From NCBI GenBank assembly GCA_046760505.1, contig JBHIEG010000053.1, positions 1-7,209 of the forward strand: DNA of 7,209 nt, read 5' to 3'. The position numbers and the translations under genes were made by a program. This DNA comes from CAYFZR01 sp046760505 [NCBI: Candidatus Hydrothermarchaeota archaeon] (GTDB lineage Archaea > CAYFZR01). The notes beneath the pieces were generated by a model, which saw only the letters and a list, made by a program, of their open reading frames with translations, did not search any database and was not told the DNA's origin. Shown one piece after another: positions 5,876-7,209 of the stretch (its first letter is position 1; every line of letters starts with the position of its first letter).

Positions 5876-5882
5876 GGGTGAT
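5876..5882 (+). promoter_or_regulatory. Ribosome binding site deciding the start of the small CxxCxxC gene
   Basis: GGGTGAT lies 4 nt before ATG 5887. An upstream in-frame ATG would need the SD inside the coding sequence and lies upstream of the expected transcript start, so the 53-residue product is preferred. The decamer AAGGGTGATT is identical to that before the surface-protein gene. Confidence 0.75.
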
Positions 5883-5886
5883 TGGA

Positions 5887-6048
5887 ATGAAGGTAAGGTT
5901 ATGCATGTTCTGCGAAGCGTGCCCCTCTGTTGAATTTATAGGAAATGAGGTTTTGATAGGTGAGGAGCAAAACCTAGTTAAGCTAAAAAAGGAAGAGTGG
6001 AATACACTGGTTAAAAAAATAAAGAGCGGTGAGTTAAAAGAACTTTAA
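5887..6048 (+). CDS. Small CxxCxxC protein, function unknown
   Basis: This 53-residue protein begins MKVRLCMFCEACP, so Cys6, Cys9 and Cys12 form a CxxCxxC cluster, suited to binding a metal or Fe-S cluster or to thiol chemistry. A beta-like stretch (VEFIGNEVLIGEEQNLVKL) follows, then a charged helix (KKEEWNTLVKKIKSGELKEL) to the end. I do not recognise a named family. It has its own TATA-like box, a strong SD and a hairpin-plus-U-tract terminator, so it looks like a real monocistronic gene despite its size. It is divergent from the winged-helix regulator, whose C-terminus carries CPYC; a joint role in metal or redox response is inference. No signal peptide or membrane segment is present, so it should be cytoplasmic. 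Confidence 0.8.
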   Translation: MKVRLCMFCEACPSVEFIGNEVLIGEEQNLVKLKKEEWNTLVKKIKSGELKEL

Positions 6049-6050
6049 TC

Positions 6051-6090
6051 GGAAAGGACTTTCCTTTCCTCCAAACTAATATTTTTTATT
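6051..6090 (+). terminator. Hairpin plus U-tract terminator of the small CxxCxxC gene
   Basis: GGAAAGG (6051-6057) pairs perfectly with CCTTTCC (6063-6069) around the 5-nt loop ACTTT, starting 3 nt after the stop codon. A six-T run follows at 6082-6087 within ATTTTTTATT. The 12-nt gap between stem and T run is longer than in bacterial intrinsic terminators, but archaeal termination depends mainly on the U-tract. Confidence 0.55.
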
Positions 6091-6109
6091 ACCTGAGTTA
6101 TTAAAGGTT

Positions 6110-6124
6110 ACTAAAAATTTTAGT
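6110..6124. repeat. Short palindrome in the AT-rich gap before the PKD gene end
   Basis: ACTAAAA (6110-6116) and TTTTAGT (6118-6124) form a perfect inverted repeat around a single A. It lies between two genes that both end into this 167-bp gap, so it is more likely part of a bidirectional termination region than an operator. The very high AT content makes a chance palindrome plausible. Confidence 0.35.
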
Positions 6125-6154
6125 TATCATTTCAAGTGGTTCTTATAAAGTAGT

Positions 6155-6190
6155 TTAATAAAATAAAAAGGGAATAAAATAAAAAAAGCT
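6155..6190 (-). terminator. U-tract termination region of the PKD-domain gene
   Basis: Downstream of the stop on the minus strand come AAAGCTTTTTTTATTTTATT and then CCCTTTTTATTTTATT. There are two long U-tracts, the first preceded by the small palindrome AAAGCTTT. Repeated U-tracts are the usual archaeal termination signal. Confidence 0.5.
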
Positions 6191-6215
6191 TTAGTCTTGT
6201 CTTATTAGCCTTATT

Positions 6216-7209
6216 TTATTTTGTGTAGCTCACTACCTGCGTTGTAGATACGCCTTCATCGTTTGTTGTATCGGATCCACCATTGGATAGGAATGCGTGC
6301 CATGTAATTACTCCGGTTGCATCAGGGGATATATCTGTATAACTGATGTCTACGCTAAATTTAATTCTTGATGCGCCATCGCCTGGGTTCAGTACTACAT
6401 TGTAAGCATAGTAAGTATCCTTTATTACTCCTCCATACATCTTCTGCAATATGATATCTGTTGTACCCGCCGTATTGTATGCCTCCGCTACTACGGTAAC
6501 TGTCTTGGAGACTGTACCACCCATGGTATTTACCCTTACTCTTTTGGGTGCCTGTACCTTAAGAATTGCGCCATCGTATGCAACTGGAGGAGATACGGTA
6601 ACTGTATCCGTGGCTGTACTGGTGTCTCCGTCAGATTCAGTAACTGTTAGCGTAACCGTGTATGAACCCTCGCTTGTATAGGTATGAGTCGGATTCTGCA
6701 TGGTACTTGTCGCACCATCACCGAAGTCCCAACTCCAGCCTACAATGTCTGATTGTCCATCTGGATCAGTGGATGCATCCGTAAATTGGACCGATTGCCC
6801 CTCATCTGGAGTAGTTGGAGACCAGCTGAAATCTGCGATCGGTGGCTGGTTAACAGGTGGAGCTTCTACGGTTACAGTCTTAGTTACACTATCTGTAGCG
6901 CCATTGTCATCTGTTACTGTTAAAGTAACTTCGTAACTACCAGCGTTGGCATAGGTGTAGGTCGGATTCTGTTCTGTACTAGTGCCTACTCCATCACCAA
7001 AGTCCCAGAACCAAGCAACCACTGTACCATCTAGATCTGTTGAAGCATCGGTAAAGTACACCGTAAGGTAATCCGCCATCCAAGTGAAATCTGCGGCTGG
7101 TGGCTGGTTAACAGGTGCAGGAAAATCATTTGGATCGCCTGGGAATGTTAGAGCATTAATCTCCTCTATGTTAGTGAAACCATCACTATCAGAATCTATT
7201 CCTTCTATA
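6216..7209 (-). CDS. C-terminal part of a large extracellular protein: calcium-binding TSP3-like segment, two PKD domains, beta-rich C-terminal domain (5' end outside the window)
   Basis: The reading frame stays open to the right edge, so only the last 330 residues are seen; the internal ATG at 7079 is not the start, because it lies within the first PKD domain. In order there is a DSDSDGFTNIEE acidic loop followed by PGDPND (about 7196-7125), typical of thrombospondin type-3/EF-hand-like calcium-binding repeats. A first PKD domain (about 7103-6864) has WDFGDG and YTYANAGSYEVTLTVTD, and a second (about 6845-6588) has WSWDFGDG and HTYTSEGSYTVTLTVT. NQPP linkers precede each. A final Gly/Thr-rich beta domain (about 6581-6219) ends SYTK without a transmembrane or sorting segment. 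PKD domains usually mediate protein or polysaccharide contacts at the cell surface; any catalytic or anchoring part lies upstream. Base composition is less AT-rich than in neighbours, as expected from Gly/Thr/Asp-rich sequence. Confidence 0.9.
   Translation of the reverse strand, partial: IEGIDSDSDGFTNIEEINALTFPGDPNDFPAPVNQPPAADFTWMADYLTVYFTDASTDLDGTVVAWFWDFGDGVGTSTEQNPTYTYANAGSYEVTLTVTDDNGATDSVTKTVTVEAPPVNQPPIADFSWSPTTPDEGQSVQFTDASTDPDGQSDIVGWSWDFGDGATSTMQNPTHTYTSEGSYTVTLTVTESDGDTSTATDTVTVSPPVAYDGAILKVQAPKRVRVNTMGGTVSKTVTVVAEAYNTAGTTDIILQKMYGGVIKDTYYAYNVVLNPGDGASRIKFSVDISYTDISPDATGVITWHAFLSNGGSDTTNDEGVSTTQVVSYTK
6827..7117. repeat. Near-identical 33-bp DNA repeat at the two PKD linkers
   Basis: Positions 6827-6859 and 7085-7117 share 30 of 33 bases; the only differences are the three bases 6838-6840 versus 7096-7098. 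The spacing is 258 bp, or 86 codons, one PKD unit. The repeat encodes the PVNQPP-(I/A)ADF linker and first strand of each PKD domain. Identity at this level, higher than in the rest of the two domains, points to a recent tandem duplication or gene conversion. Confidence 0.7.

Noticed and set aside
5857-5886. Longer, 63-residue version of the small CxxCxxC protein
   Set aside because: The extension would contain the SD and the expected transcript start, so ATG 5887 is the better start.
6451-6936. Plus-strand open frames opposite the PKD domains
   Set aside because: They are Val/Ser/Thr-rich shadows of the repeated PKD coding sequence on the other strand.
6216-7079. ATG at 7079 as the start of the PKD protein
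   Set aside because: The frame continues open to the window edge and encodes the first PKD strand and a calcium-binding loop, so the Met is internal.

Overview
The window looks like a chromosomal segment of an AT-rich archaeon, probably euryarchaeal. The evidence is an archaeal-type glutamyl-tRNA synthetase, an Ard1/RimI-like acetyltransferase of archaeal character, a complete NikR, a BirA with an N-terminal helix-turn-helix, TATA-like boxes about 25 bp before expected transcript starts, some genes with almost no leader and others with GGGTGAT or GGTGG ribosome binding sites, and a surface protein with an archaeal S-layer-like C-terminus. I cannot resolve the lineage further without homology searches.

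Left part (1-3733). A possible gene fragment runs off the left edge on the minus strand. birA (123-1073, +) encodes a two-domain biotin protein ligase/regulator. It converges on a minus-strand cluster that reads, in transcription order, gltX (glutamyl-tRNA synthetase), nikR (nickel-responsive repressor), tRNA-Arg(UCG), rimI (protein N-acetyltransferase). The gaps are 4, 21 and 14 bp, so the cluster is probably one transcription unit with a tRNA embedded between two protein genes. It mixes translation, N-terminal protein modification and nickel sensing, and no nickel transporter is visible.

Middle (3734-5238). A 194-bp divergent intergenic region carries TATA-like elements and an 11-bp direct repeat. 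It separates gltX from a plus-strand gene for a 436-residue secreted or membrane-anchored protein. That protein has two related tryptophan-rich carbohydrate-binding-like modules and a C-terminal domain like those of archaeal S-layer proteins.

Right part (5231-7209). An ArsR-like winged-helix regulator with a C-terminal CPYC motif (5231-5788, -) is divergent from a 53-residue protein with a CxxCxxC motif (5887-6048, +). The 98-bp spacer between them holds two opposed promoters and an exact 9-bp direct repeat spaced 20 bp. This regulator/small-Cys-protein pair is the best candidate here for an undescribed small system, possibly metal or redox responsive; that function is inference. Beyond a hairpin-plus-U-tract terminator and an AT-rich gap lies the C-terminal part of a large extracellular protein (minus strand, running off the right edge). 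It has a thrombospondin-type-3/EF-hand-like calcium-binding segment, two PKD domains and a terminal beta-rich domain.

No insertion sequence, CRISPR array, integrase or attachment site is visible.
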